Notes: a model not told the origin generated them from the sequence alone. 64,000 nt of DNA from Lunularia cruciata (GCA_948567375.1 OX419756.1:29650333-29714332); one strand, 5' to 3'; numbered from the stretch's first letter, positions 1 to 12,275 are shown. Program-made: numbers and translations.

Positions 1-719
1 TGATCATTCTTGAAGGTACATATTTGACTTTGCCTCCATGGTCATCTTGATCTCCCAAAACTCATTCAACATCCCTTGCATTCCTTGTATCAACTCTTGC
101 AATTTGGATCCATGATTCTTGCACACAACAACTGCTCAATCACTCTTGATTGCTTGAATAGAGGGTTAATATGATCACTCAAGAGGAGGTATGGACTATT
201 GGGACTACCATTGAAACTTCAAAAGCTATCACTTGTTCATAATATTCCTCACCAAAATTGCGGACTACAAAATCTCTAAACATTACTTTTGGTCTCACAA
301 CATAATGGATTTCTACTTGAGTGTTAAAAGTGAGAGGTTTTGGTATATTCATATCCATCACAATAAAATGTAGATTTTCAAGTCCCACTCTTTATTGTAG
401 ATCACCACTGGCAAAATCATCGGGTTTGGTGAATTCATCACTATATCCATGAACTATGCTCCAAAATGGAAAATGAGATATACTCTCACTTGTTTAGGCT
501 AGATATACACAATCTTGATATGAAATAGATTCAAGAATGGAGAGCAAGGTGCAGGATATTGTCCTCCCAAAGCCTCTATCCCATCCTCTCTTCTCTCTAA
601 TATACTCCTAATCTATCAATTGCACTACAATTTCTCTTCTCAAAATTACTCAATTTTGATAGCCCATGTTCTTCCAAGGTGATCCACTCTCTTGGATTGA
701 ACACCTACTTTAATACCAT
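1..719 (-). pseudogene. Ty3/gypsy family A, gag start and leader (left copy, partial)
   Basis: This is the 5' part of a minus-strand LTR retrotransposon that continues past the left edge of the window. It aligns base by base, with scattered substitutions, to about 15270-15983, which has the same order of gag, leader, PBS and LTR. The longest open piece (179-388, minus) encodes 69 residues. Its stretch PKVMFRDFVVRNFGEEY is also readable in the right copy, which suggests this segment was once coding. No domain that I can name is visible; gag is inferred from its position next to the PBS. Stops and frame breaks mean it cannot make a full product. Confidence 0.6.
704..718 (-). other. Primer binding site, family A left copy
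   Basis: Read on the minus strand this is TGGTATTAAAGTAGG, a decayed form of the plant initiator-Met tRNA PBS (TGGTATCAGAGC). It sits one base inside the LTR border, exactly where a PBS belongs. The equivalent site in the right copy is at 15968-15982. Confidence 0.6.
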
Positions 720-1456
720 TTTAATCTTCCAAGAATAAGAGACCACAAGAGAAACACAAGCTTAGCACTCAATAGTCCGATGCCCCAAAGGAGCACCTTG
801 ACTTTATCATATAGCAAAGAGGATTTTACCTCAAAGGAAGCTCCACCCTTGGATCAAATACATGGATAGGTGACCTGGCAAGGAGCTCTACCCTAAGATT
901 AGTTGCATGGATGGATGACATGGTGGTCTTGGTCTTATCTGGTTGGTCAAACAAGCTTTGACCAGAAAGAATCTTTAGGGATTCTTCATGTAGGAATCTC
1001 AAAATTGCATGGGTGAAGTACTGTTGGAAAGTTCTCAATGAAACAAATAAAGGGGAAGGAAAGGCCACCATTTTCCCCATTGGATAGAAATCAACACATT
1101 TTCAAGGACTAATTCATCCATTTAGGCCTCTAAAATTGGCTCTAAAGTTTTAAGATTATTTTTGACTCCTACCCTATTAGTAGAAGTACTCTCTTTGTGA
1201 TACCTCTATCTAGTCTACTTAGTTCATTATCTATAACATCCTTCCAAATTTCACCAAGCCAATTTCACCCCTAGATAATATGTTTAGCTATTAGTATTAC
1301 ATTTTTAGATTATTTTCAACTCTTCCTCTAGTAGTAGAAGTGCTCTTTTGGTGACATCTCTATCTAATCTACCTAGCTCATCATAACTAACATCCTTCTA
1401 GATGTTATCAAGTCAATTTTCAACTCTAGATAATATATCTAGCTATTGGTATTACA
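720..1456 (-). repeat. Family A LTR with a duplicated end
   Basis: The LTR proper runs from 720 to about 1301 and matches the 590-bp LTR at 15984-16573. Its outer end is TGTAAT on the minus strand. A second copy of the terminal 155 bp (about 1302-1456) follows directly and ends with the same ATTACA. The extra unit is not in the right copy, so it arose after the two LTRs diverged. The inner border has decayed from TGTAATC to TTTAATC on the plus strand. Confidence 0.65.
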
Positions 1457-1739
1457 ACCTCTAATGGAATAAATGACTTAATGGGGTTATAGAGTGGTAG
1501 TGTTTTGGTATATTTTTCAAATAGTTTTATATGAATGTGAATTTAATTTGTGCATATGTTACCATGTATATGTTTTAGAGGATCTTGCTGCCATTATGAG
1601 AGGAGGTGAGAGCATGGTAGCACATGTTGATGTTATCTAGAGAGGTGGTGAGGAGTCTAACACATTACTTGAAGAGTGCTCTAAATTATCTCATCAGAGG
1701 TCACTCTTGAATGATCTTCTTTCCTCATCATTTGTATTT

Positions 1740-2500
1740 GAGCAAGAAGGAGAGCTAAGAGATAGTATAGAGTGAGGAGTATCTCACTTAGAGCATAATG
1801 GGAGAGAGAACAAGATTTTGGAGAGAATGAGGTCCATGAGAGAGAGGGAGAGCCCAGGTTAAGTGAAGCAAGTCCCAAGAGTGCAGAGCTGGTCTTTATA
1901 GAATCCCATCTATTGGAGAAAAAGGAGATTACCTTGACACATAAAGAGAATGCAGTTTGAGAGCTACCACTACTAGAGGTACTAGACCCTTAAGAGAGAA
2001 AGTTATAGATTATATTGTGGCTATTAGTCCTAGAGTGCTTGACTCTATTGAGAGAGAGCAAGTTCTTATTAAGAAAGACCATTTAATGGAGGACTCAGTG
2101 CAAAGAGAGCACTTGTGCATTATGGGAGTCTTTGAGAAGGACTTGGAGCAAGGAGAGAGCACATTGTGGGAGATAGAGAAGAGAGAGATAATTTGTGGGA
2201 AGAGAGAAAGTGCTTTGGGTGACTTAGATGAGAGAGAGTGCATTAAGAGACATAGATGAGAGAGAGAGCAAGTTCTTGGGGGGAGAGAGAGGGAGCAAAG
2301 CAAGAGAGGATTTGTACTTGATATTGGTAAGAGCAGACAAAGATAGATTAGATTTGATGAGGGCATATGATACCCTTGAGGCCAAGAAATAGATTGCAAT
2401 AGTGGCTTGTAGGTTGCAAGTGGTTGCTTACCACCAAGAGTTCCAACTCTCCGTGGGAAAGTGCTCAGGCCTAATTGGTGAGATCTTGGGGTAAGCTCAA
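1740..2500 (+). pseudogene. Degenerate charged, coiled-coil-like coding remnant
   Basis: On the plus strand several frames give a run of short Glu/Arg-rich units such as SIEREQVL, SVQREHL and LDEREC. The best open piece is 1957-2259 (100 residues). The DNA shows this as irregularly spaced GAGAGAGAGCA-type blocks. A further charged stretch, RADKDRLDLMRAYDTLEAKK, follows near 2330-2390. Upstream, 1740-1930 reads in another frame with a similar composition. It looks like a broken coiled-coil protein, perhaps carried in a transposon, but I recognise no family. It could also be purine-rich low-complexity sequence that happens to translate this way. Confidence 0.3.
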
Positions 2501-5500
2501 ACAACCACATCTTTTGAGGGAGCTTATGAGGATTCCATCATCTTCTTTTATGAGTTCCCTTTGAGATGATCACCCAAAGAGTTTGCTATGCATGAAGAGA
2601 CCTAAATAGAACATTTTGATATGATTAGTAAGGGGGCTCATATAAACTTCTCCTTTCTCTCTTTGGGAATACAGTGGGTGCCTAGTTGTGGAGCTTACAG
2701 ATCAGAGGTTTTATGTAGATCTATCACTACTACTTTGAGCACACATGTTTACCCAAACTCAGCACCTTCTACTCCTATTTCTAGTAATTTTTTTCTACTA
2801 GGTAAGGAAGTAATGGGCAACTTGAACTATCATCATAACAGTACGGCGGTCTACTTGTCGTCACTTCCAACATTACCAAGGAGAAACACACAAAAAATTT
2901 AGAAAGAACCTAACAATAATCTCCAAACATCAATCCAAGCCAATTGGGCATACAATCAAGCATGCAAGCATAGAGAGGATCCAAACACAAAAAATTTAGC
3001 AAAAAATCTCCATGCTTTTGGTGGAAATGAGATTCATAGCCTTCTTGCTTTGTCCAAAAGTCGATTTCAATCTATACTCCAAGTTGCATCCAATCTATCC
3101 TCCAATCTTATATCAAAATTTCACTCCAAGTACGGAAATTCTAAGCCATTTTGATAGGGTAATGTTTTTGAGATTAAGATGAGAATATGTTTTTGTAAAT
3201 AAATTTTTTCTAGTGATATTAAATAGAGCTCCTTGACAACTACAACTCCTTTGACAAGGTCTTAAACTTGGCCAAATTTTTGTAGTTATAACCCTAATTT
3301 CAGAATCTTGTGTAGGGCTCAAGTCTTGATTCTTGCACAAGTTTTGCCCAAATTCTTCCTAGTGATGCATGTAAAACAATAAGAAACATTGAAAGAAGCT
3401 ACAATACTTCCAATCATGACTTCAAATTGCAATTAGATATGATTATGAAAAAAATTTCAATAGAGTTTGTTGGATTAACTCTCACTCTTTATAGACCTTA
3501 AGTAAACCAAAATTTTCACAATAATTGGTTGTACTCCTATCTAAACCTTGATGAAGTTTGAAGGCTTAATACAATTCCAATTGGTAGATATGGAGCAATT
3601 ATATAGTTGAGCTAACTCGTGAGCTCTATAGACCCAAATATATTGGATCCAAGACATTGAATTCTCTATGTAAGGAATCTATATGAAAATTTTTCACTCA
3701 AATGCAAGACCTAACCAAAAATGATACTGAAAATTTTCCTGAGCTGATTCAAACCAAAACCTGAGAAGCAAACATAATCCCAAATTTGATTATCATCTCC
3801 TCAACACCTTGATTTCCAAAGCTCCAACTTCAATTGATCAGATCTGATTTAAGATTTACTTAAACATGAAATTTCTTGAGCTCAACACCACAAACACTTG
3901 GTGTTCTCTCCAACCCCATTGAAAGATTAAAAAATGTGCCATGAGACTCTCACAATCCTTCAATTTGTGCACATGGGTATGAACTCAATCCCTTTTGCTT
4001 CAATTGACCATATCTCATTAAGAATTTACTCAAATTACTCATTTTTTTATCTTTAATTCATAACTATCAGCTCCCCTCTCCAATGGTTATCTTCTTTCTC
4101 CAAAAGCCTTTTATTAGCTCACTCAATTATTGAAAATACTAGCCTTTCCCTCTTGGGACCCAAGCACTTGCAATTTTGTCACGTAGCTTTTTCTCTTTTT
4201 GACAAATGGACCCTACAACTCTACCTTGAAGCTCTTGAACAAGATTAAGTCCTTCTCTTCCTATAAGAGCACATAATTGTCAAGTCCTAGACGTACTCAA
4301 GAGTAAGCACCCAAAGGACAATAGGATCTGGGTTCTCCATCATTGATTTTATGAATGCCGCCCCAAAATGCACCACCATCCTATCCTATAAGCAGTCATG
4401 GTGTAGAATCTAAAGCTTGACAAGAAAAGAATTTGAGAGTGGTAGATAGGGAGCATGGGACATCTCCTACTCAAGTGCTTTCTCCAATGCTCTAGTGCAC
4501 ACATTTTGGTACAAATTTCATTCTTGATGTACTCTTCCTGCTCAAGACTCCTAAAACTAGAAACACACCTCCATCTATCAACTCTCTACCACTCTACCAT
4601 ATAAAAAATAACCCTCAAAGAGAACAAGACCAAAATCCACATGGCCGATCATATACATGTGCATAGATTGCTCACATGGCAATAGTTTTAGTATAGGATC
4701 TGTCCTACAATAATGTGGAGATAACCTATACTAAACTCCTTTTTCACCAATTATGCAAACCACAACATGACCCACTTTTCAGCAAGCAAGACCTGCACAA
4801 AAATTGGTGTGAAACTGCTATGAAATCCCACTTTTTTAGCCAAATCCAATCTCTTATGACATGAAACCAATGTTTTTTTCAAAACGTAAACAAGCATGGC
4901 ATGAAACCTCACTTTTTCTGAAATGAGACTGACAATGGCACAAACCTCCAATTTTCAATGCACTCATACCAAGATATAAGAGACATAGAAACTCACTAAC
5001 AAAGCAACTTTTGTATGTAAAGCAATGGAGTGAAAACACACCATTTGAAGTAGCAAGTCACTCTTTTAAAATCATGTGCACTTCCAATCCAAGGAACAAG
5101 GAAAGGAAACATCATTACAATTGAGTTGCAAGGAAATGTCACAAGTATTTTAGCTGCAAAGAATGTATTGAGATGCAAGTCACTCCTTTATATTGAATTC
5201 CAATTACATTAATCATTATCACTTGAGCATTCCATGAATGTATTGTGGCGAAATGCATCTATCATTATTGTAACTCTTCATTGGCATAGGAGCTATATCT
5301 ATTGTAGTATCTACATTAATATCATACTCATTATGCTTTTGATTTCTTCAACCATCTTCTCCACTATTGCTAATTCTAAAATTATAGAATGAAACCTCCT
5401 AGATTTTGAGGTCCTTTCTTTAATTATTTTCATCTTTAACTTGGAGAATAAAGCTCTTTTTTCAACTTCATCTTTAAGTTGTAACTTTCCATCTTGGAAA

Positions 5501-5560
5501 CCTTATGTGCTTCAATTTTAGCTAGTTTATATCTATGGCTTCAACTAAATTGCTCCTCAA
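2501..5560. other. Non-coding AT-rich stretch, nothing recognised
   Basis: There are only short chance open frames here (2621-2902 plus, 3113-3340 minus, and several of 60-66 codons at 4751-5178 minus). None has a motif I can name. CpG is rare, as in the flanking retroelement debris, so this is probably more decayed transposon sequence. Confidence 0.5.
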
Positions 5561-6560
5561 ATTAGTCATATTTAAAAGATCTTGTGCAAAAGCCAAGATA
5601 GTAGTAGATGAAGGTGTTTTTGAAGTGGGTGTCTTGGTTCTTGTTGAAGAAGAGGTGTCTTAGCTCAAGAAATTTTTGTTTACTTTTAAGATTTGATCTC
5701 TCATTCTCCATCCCTATAACCACCCTCAAGGTCTCCATCTCTATCTGCTTCTTGAGGCGGTTCTTCATCTACAAGGTAGTTGGTTGAGCCAAAAAGTCTT
5801 CAAAATCTGTATCTTGATTGACTCTCCTCCTCTTGGCCCTGCACATTATACTCCTTGAATTTGTGAGAGAATGGTACATAAGAAAATGACTCATGGGTGC
5901 TAGAAATAGAAAACCCTTGTGTTAGCATTGTTGTACTTGGGTATCAAGTGTTGGTTCTAGGTATTTCTTTTACATAATCCTCTAATAAGGGTTTGAATAT
6001 AACTCAAAATTTCATTTTCTCATGTATGACCACTTTAGAGAATTTTTTTTCAAATCCTAAGATGCAAGAGCAAGTGGAGAAATGTTAGTTCTTGCACCAA
6101 ATAGAAGATCTGTTCTCAAATAGTGTGGAAATTGATTACTTAGTTTATCTTCAATGGTCTTCCATCCTTGTTTGAGGTCTTTCTCTATGAGTCCTTTTCT
6201 CGTGCACTTGTCCTTCCAATTTCAAGTAGTTTTTATAAGAAGCCATGTACATGGCACGCTTCTTGTATAATCTTTCTCCATTCATAGATTCTGGAAATCA
6301 TTTTACAAAATTCACAAGATAGGTGCCCATGTCACAAAAGGTAGTACTCTTCTAGGCAAGTTTCTTGCAGCTACTTCCATGGATTTGCTTGAAATGATAT
6401 GGATCTTCTAAATAATCAGAAATTTGACTATAATGGTGAGATACCATTTTAAACCTATCTTCATCTCCTACTTTTGACTTTGAACCCAATGAAAGTCCAG
6501 ATGGACCCAAGGAAACTATATTCAAAAGGTCTTGAAAGTTCACTATAAAAGGAAAATGAG
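5560..6560 (-). pseudogene. Degenerate minus-strand coding remnant, unrecognised
   Basis: The minus strand holds readable but broken protein-like pieces. One is 6352-6543, which contains KVGDEDRFKMVSHHYSQIS. Next, around 6180-6300, comes a Lys/Tyr-rich piece reading MNGERLYKKRAMYMASYKNY. Near 6080-6190, in another frame, is EKDLKQGWKTIEDKLSNQF. The last is 5562-5768, a Lys/Glu-rich piece. The frame changes and stops between them mean it is dead. The order and composition suggest one ancestral gene, possibly the gag of another element, but no zinc knuckle, protease or RT motif is visible to confirm that. Confidence 0.3.
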
Positions 6561-7712
6561 ATGCAATGGTAGAAGAATCTAAAGTAGAATCAAATGGAAT
6601 AAAATTGATACTTAATATAGAACTCCCCCTTCATCTTCAAGGGTAAGGGCTTTGTGCACTCCATATTTTCTACCACACTCAACCTCCAATTATCAATTCC
6701 CTTCAAAGCCAATGCACTTACTTTCTCTCTGCACTCTCCAAAATGATTGACTGCATGCTATCAAGTCTTGCCTGCTCAATCAGTAAGATTCAGCATTTTT
6801 ACTGTATATTTTAATTCCAAAAACCTCCACAACATACTGTGAACTAAAAGATATGTAAAACTACCATCAATTCTCATTAACAATCTTGCTACCAAACTAG
6901 CAAAAACTTCTTGAAGAAGTAAGATTTGGAGAAAGTGCCAAAGGAATCCTTGGTTTTTAATTTTGCATTGGTAATTTGGAATCAGATGGTGCAAGGATTG
7001 CAATTCACATTATACATAGGGAGTCCTTGTGTGGTAGCCACATTACATTCATTCATTGGGGGCCTTGTGTATACCAAGGAGTCCCTACACAATCACCACG
7101 TTACATTCATTCTAGGCTTGCATGGTGCAAAGTCCACTATCTATAATCATATTCAGTATTTAATCATTAATATTCATTAGGAGTGGTTCTTGATTTGTGT
7201 CTTGTTACCTTGAATCTTGTAGCACAGATGGGAGATTGGAACTGATCCATAAAAAATATTATAAATGGTTCCTTTTTTAATGAACTTCTTTTACCATGCA
7301 CTGTGAAATCTTTTATGGAAATTTCTCCGTCACCTATGAATATCCTATGAACTTGTTTTTGAAACCCTTCATTGTCCACCTCTTCATCTACTTCATTTTT
7401 TGTCTTCCTTCAAAGAAAAATCTTCTACTAGAGGGTTTCTCCTTACTTTCTTTGCATGACATTTTGGTCTTGATAAAGGAGTGCTCCTCTTCTTTTTGGG
7501 ACTATATCCTCCTTCAGTTCTACAAACTTGCCCAAAAGACAAACTCCTTGTATGCTTCTTGAATCTTTTGATTACTCCACTCCCTTTAGGTTGTGAGAAA
7601 TATTCTTTGGGGTGGAAGTGGGTAGTGAACTTCTTCCTCTCCTCCTTGATCAGAAAATTGGTACCCATGTAGACATGGATGGAAAAGGGGGCCAAATTGG
7701 TAGCTCTCTTAT
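6561..7712. other. Non-coding stretch with a small internal duplication
   Basis: No gene is recognised. About 7018-7120 contains two diverged copies of a unit with GGAGTCC followed by TTACATTCATTC. A minus-strand frame at 7393-7782 (129 codons) is rich in Lys and Arg, matches nothing I know, and runs into the family B LTR, so it is probably a chance frame. Confidence 0.4.
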
Positions 7713-8085
7713 TGTCTAAGACCAAGACTAAGGAGAGAAATAGGAGAATAAAAGACCAGAGTGGAAGATTGTATTGGGACACTTGAATGAGAGAAACTTC
7801 AAGTGCCTAACATGAGCTTATGCTTTGGTTATAGGGAAGCATACAAGATTCTTGAGAAGCTTCTCAAGAATCTTCCTCAAAGCCGCTTTCTTAGAGTGCA
7901 AGTCAAACTAAATGGGAAGCTTCTCAAGAAGCTTCCTTCTAGAAGCTACTTACTTGGCATGCAAGCTAAGCTAGCCAAGAAGCTCCCAACAAGCTTCCTC
8001 CTATGAATCACCACTTGGAAGGTATGTTACCCAATACTTGGAAGGTACCAAGAAGCTTCCTAGATGCTTTTAGAATATTCTAGCT
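7713..8085 (-). repeat. Family B gypsy LTR, 3' copy
   Basis: This aligns with 12161-12570 over nearly its whole length, including the same GAAGCTTC and TTCTAGAA modules (7856, 7916, 7928, 7937, 8052) and a GAATATTC at 8073. It lies downstream of the integrase in the minus-strand reading, so it is the 3' LTR. The TATA box seen in the 5' copy has decayed here (GGTTATAGGG). Its right border abuts integrase coding sequence directly, without a visible polypurine tract, so the element probably suffered an internal deletion at this junction. Confidence 0.65.
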
Positions 8086-8889
8086 TAGAACAAGTGGGTC
8101 TTGGCCAAAATTAAGGAAGAAGGGAGAGAATATAGTGCTTTCCTATTCAAAAATATTGTAGGAAAACTCAACAACTACAAGACATGCATCCTAGTTGATA
8201 TGGTGAATGTTGACAAAAGCACAAAGTATATCTTCTAAGGTGCAATTTGCACATTCAATTTGTCCATCAGTTTAAGGATGATAGGCCATGGATAAAATAA
8301 GCTTGGTGTTGAGTATTTGGAAGAGTGCATGCCAAAAAAATTTGGTGAAATGAGGATCACGATCAAAGATGAGTACACAAGGTATTCCATGATGCTTAAA
8401 GACATTATCAAAGTAGATCTGGGCCAATATTGGAGTATCCATTGTACCAAAGGTAGGTTCTAAATGGATTTTCTTACTAAGCTTATCCACAAACACCATG
8501 ATTGTTGTGTGACCTTGCTTTGTCTTGGGCAAGGATGTGATGAGATCTAAGCTCACATGTTCTCATTGAGCACATGAGATGGGAAGTGGTTGAAGGAGTC
8601 CACTTGGTTTTTGGTTGTTGGCCTTGTTGTATTGGCAGCTCTCACAAAATTGGACAAACTCTCAAACATCTTGTGCCATGTTGGGCCACCACCATTGGTG
8701 TTGTAGGGTATCCAAGGTCTTGTCCATACCTAAGTGACCAGCAACTGGTGTCATGGGCTTCTTGAAGGCACATAAGTTGAAGATCACCCTTGGTTGAAAA
8801 ATATATCCAGTTCTCACAAAATAGAAGGCCTTACTTGAGGGAGAAGGTGTTGAATCCTTGTTGCATGCTGCAAGATGACAATAGATCAT
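8086..8889 (-). pseudogene. Family B Ty3/gypsy integrase (broken)
   Basis: This inserts retroelement DNA into the host chromosome in an intact element. The minus-strand frame 8662-8889 carries the end of the N-terminal zinc-binding region with GHLGMDKTLDTLQHQWWWPN. The frame 8272-8556 is the catalytic core: it has SLDLITSLPKTKQGHTTIMV with the first Asp, the second Asp region CVLIFDRDPHF, and the conserved MAYHP at its end. Frame breaks separate the pieces. Past the core a last trace (vEFsYN, then FGQDPLV in another frame) runs into the LTR near 8085. No C-terminal or chromodomain region remains. The family assignment is secure from motif order. Confidence 0.85.
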
Positions 8890-9225
8890 TTGAAATAAGG
8901 GATCTTGTTGTAAAGCTATCCTAAACTCAATTTGGACTTTGGAATCAACTTACATCATCATAATTGCCACCATGATGAGAGGAAGAGACTCTAAATTAGG
9001 TAATTGTGCTAGAGCACTAGAGATGACATGGAACCAATCAAGTCTATACTCAAGTTTGCTGTAAAAAATTTTTAGTTCTTCCCATCAATGATGTCTACTC
9101 TTTATGTGTTCAAAATGTAATGTCTACAACAAGGGTTTGTCATAGGTTTGCATGATCACTTGTTTCTCCAAGAGATAATGCCTCCATACCTTGGTGGCAT
9201 ATACAATTGCTAGTTGTTCTTGATC
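8890..9225 (-). pseudogene. RNase H to integrase linker, family B (decayed)
   Basis: This lies between recognisable RNase H and integrase pieces of the same element and must be their former linker. No frame longer than a few tens of codons remains and I see no separate feature. Confidence 0.5.
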
Positions 9226-10300
9226 TCAAGTAGAGTAATTCCTTTCTATGGTATTTAGTTGGTGAGACACAAAGGCAATGGGATGTAACTCATTTGGGAA
9301 CTCTTGCTGTAATACGACTACAATTGTAAAGTTAAAAGCATCAAAATCAACCACACAAGGTAGTTGAAGGTCATATGGTTGAAGAACGGATCTTGAAGAC
9401 ATCATATATTCCAAATTTTGGAATGTTTTTTTGTGCTTGGTGGTCCTTTGAAAGCTCAAGTTCTTCTCCAAGATGTTGGTCAATGGTGCAGCAACATGAG
9501 CATAGTAGTGGATGAATTGTAAGTAAAAACTTGCAAATCCATTAAATGCTTGTACTTCTATAGCATCCTTTGGAGTAGGCCAATCAGTAATGGCCTTGAT
9601 TTTTTCCTCTTCCATCTTGATCTCCTTTGATGAGATCTTGTGATCCAAGAAGGTTACTTCCTTTTGCCAAAAGGTACACTTTGACTTCTTGTTGTATAAC
9701 TTCCACTTACATAGTCATCTTAGGACTTCTTACATGTGATTTGCATGCTCTACCTCTACCTTGGTATAGATTAAAATTTCATCCAAGAACACCATCATGT
9801 ATCTATCCAATAGCCCATCCAACACCCAATGCATCTGATCTATGAAGATTGTTTGAGCATTAGTGAGCCTAAAAGGTAGAACTCTCCACTCAAAATACCC
9901 ACACCTTGTATGAAAAGCAGTCTTTTGCACAACTTCTTCATCAATGAGAATTTGCCAATAGCCAATTTTTAAATGCAACTTGCAGAAGTATCATACTCTA
10001 CTCAATTGATCGAGCAAGTCATTAATTAGAGGCAAGAGATACACATTCTTCACTGTTTGTTTATTGAGACCATGATAAGCAATATAGAAGTAAAGCCATC
10101 CATACTTCTTTGGAACAAATATTAATAGTTCTCCCCAAGGTGATGTACTATTTCATATGAAATCCTTTTCCAATAACTCTATTAGTGTTGTTCAAATCTC
10201 ATCCAACTCCTTTGGTGAGAGCAGATAGATTGTCTACTCATTGGAGTACTTCTTAGCAATAACTCAATTTTGAAGGACATACCATAATCAGAGTGTAATC
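9226..10300 (-). pseudogene. Family B Ty3/gypsy reverse transcriptase and RNase H (broken)
   Basis: In an intact element this copies the RNA genome into DNA and degrades the RNA strand. Reading leftward on the minus strand, about 10290-9980 gives decayed finger and palm motifs (LIFVPKKYG, YHGLNKQTVKN, LPLINDLLDQL). The frame 9730-9978 gives GYWQI and KTAFHTRCGYFEWRVLPF, then the catalytic box as FLDEILIY, where FLDDILIY is usual, so one catalytic Asp is lost. The frame 9226-9648 gives the connection region (ITDWPTPKDAIEVQAFNGF) and RNase H (VVDFDAFNFTIVVVLQQ in place of the usual TDAS motif). Stops and frame breaks add to the point losses. Confidence 0.9.
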
Positions 10301-10960
10301 CCCTTAGTAAACACATCTGAAAAATCCTAGACTATTTGATCAACCATTGCTTGATGAGGCTTCTAGCCCTCCTCAGTTTCTCTTTGCACAATTTGCTTGA
10401 TCCACACTAAAAAAATAGGCTTATCTTCCTCCAAAGCTTGCTCAATGGCTACTTTATTGACAAACTTCCCATCTTGGGATTTGTCTTCCTTCAAAGCTTG
10501 CTCTATAGTTGTTTTCTTTGCAAACTTCTCATCTTGGGATTGATTATTCTTAGGTGTCCTACTCAAAGGTGCCACAACCTTATCTGAAATTCTTACCTTG
10601 GTGTTGTACTTGAATTTGTTATTGGGTCCAATCAAATTGAACCTTTGTGACGTTTAAGCTGAGATAAACCTAGAATGATATCATAGTGTAGAAGTGCCAC
10701 TACAAACCTCATACATTCCATATACTCCTTCCCAATCTTGAATGTAATTGGATGTGAGGTACAAAATGCAAAACTCTTTCTACCATTTGCCATCATCAAT
10801 CTACTTCCAATTATTACCTTGATAGGAATACTTAATTCCTTTGCTAATTGCATGGACATGCAATTCTTTGAAATTCAAAAATCCACCAAAATCCTACAAC
10901 CACAATAAGATATCATACCTTGTAATTTAAGCAAACTTGCATAGGCCAAGCCTTCAATCC
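10301..10960 (-). pseudogene. Family B protease and protease-RT spacer (broken)
   Basis: The minus-strand frame 10632-10859 reads like the second half of a retropepsin: a Met-Gln-Leu-Ala-Lys start followed by DIILGLSQLKRH, the form of the usual DxILGxxWL signature. Just upstream (near 10890) the active-site segment reads RILVDF and then a stop, where DSG or DTG would stand. The frame 10363-10635 is the spacer and contains two imperfect copies of an 18-20 residue unit (KFAKKTTIEQALKEDKSQDG and KFVNKVAIEQALEEDK). Confidence 0.65.
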
Positions 10961-12134
10961 CATTGGAACTAATCAAGTTCCCAATAGATTGCACAAATTT
11001 TCCTACCAGAATTCCTCATTTCTTGATCATTCTACTCCATAAACTCCATTTGAGCAATTTTTCAAGGTCATTCATTCTTGAGTGGACATTCAACAATATG
11101 ATGTCTAATTTAGCAATAATAAAATATTCACCATTTTGTCATAATCTTTCTCTATCTACAATGCCAAGTGGTCTCTATTGGATGGCATCAATCTCCATTG
11201 TTGCCATCTCCTCCACCTGTGTGTAGTGTATTGGTAGGTTTTGTGGAGTTCAAGGTCAAGACCTAATTGTTAAAACCAAGGAATCAAAGTGTTTAGCCAA
11301 CTGCATGGCTTCCTCCAAGTGTTGTGGCTCTTGCATAATCACCTCTAATTTGGTTCATGATTTCAAGCCCTTCACAAATAGATCTAGAGCTTCACCTTCA
11401 AGTATAACTTGAATTTGCATGATGGTGTTTTGGAATTGCATGATGTAGCTTCTTATGTAGCCAATCTACTTCAATTCTTCCAATCTATCTCAAAATCTTG
11501 GAATCTACTAATTATTGCACTCTTGAATTTTGCCCATGTCAAGATTGGTCTGAAAAATTACCGTTCAACTTGCTCCACTTGAAACCACCACCATAGTTTT
11601 GCTACTCCATCCTATTGGTTGGAAGCAAAAAGAATCTATTTTTTTCATCTTGAAGATTTATAGTTTCAAAGTAATGTTTGTAGTCAAACACAAAATCTCC
11701 ACTACACCTAAGAGAATCTTGCCTTCAAATACCTTGGACTTTGGAAATTGGATATGCTCTTCTCCTTCTCAAAATAGTGCTCTCTCTACCTACTCTTTCC
11801 ATTGATGATCTTATTCTTCCAACAATCAAGTAAGGTGCTCGATGTATTACTACATGGCAATGATAACCTCAGGCATTGCGGCCATGACTAATACTCTATA
11901 AAACTACTTATATTTGATTTAAGTTAACATATAGATGCAACACACCCACCATTCTACATAAGTTACAATTGGAAGTACTAAGGGTTCATTGAACAAGGTG
12001 ATCATATTCAGAAAAATTTACCCAAAGTGTGAAATCATGAACTAAATGAAATGATGCTCGGGTAATATATGGATATAAAAATCCCAATGGTTTGCCTGAA
12101 ATAGATTTGGTGGTCCATAAATTACATCCATCCT
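10961..12134 (-). pseudogene. Family B gag region (heavily decayed)
   Basis: This fills the space between the PBS and the protease of family B, so it is gag by position. No frame of useful length survives on the minus strand. The place near 11100 where a CCHC knuckle would be expected has no intact cysteines. The longer plus-strand frames here (10963-11226, 11599-11805) are on the wrong strand and are chance. Confidence 0.45.
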
Positions 12135-12138
12135 ATTC

Positions 12139-12153
12139 CTACTTTGATACCAA
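12139..12153 (-). other. Primer binding site, family B
   Basis: The minus strand reads TGGTATCAAAGTAGG, closer to the initiator-Met tRNA PBS than the family A sites. It sits one base from the LTR border at 12155, which sets the element orientation as minus. Confidence 0.7.
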
Positions 12154-12267
12154 TGTAAAAGATCAAGACCAAAGAGAGAAATAGGAGAATGGAAGACCAA
12201 AGTGGAATATCACATTAGGATACTTGAATGAGAAACTCCAAATTCCTAGCATGAGCTTGGGCTTTGG

Positions 12268-12275
12268 TATTTATA
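12268..12275 (-). promoter_or_regulatory. TATA box of the family B LTR
   Basis: TATAAATA on the minus strand, with the GAA/TTC array immediately upstream and the PBS about 115 bases downstream. Transcription would start about 30 bases downstream, near 12240. Confidence 0.5.
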
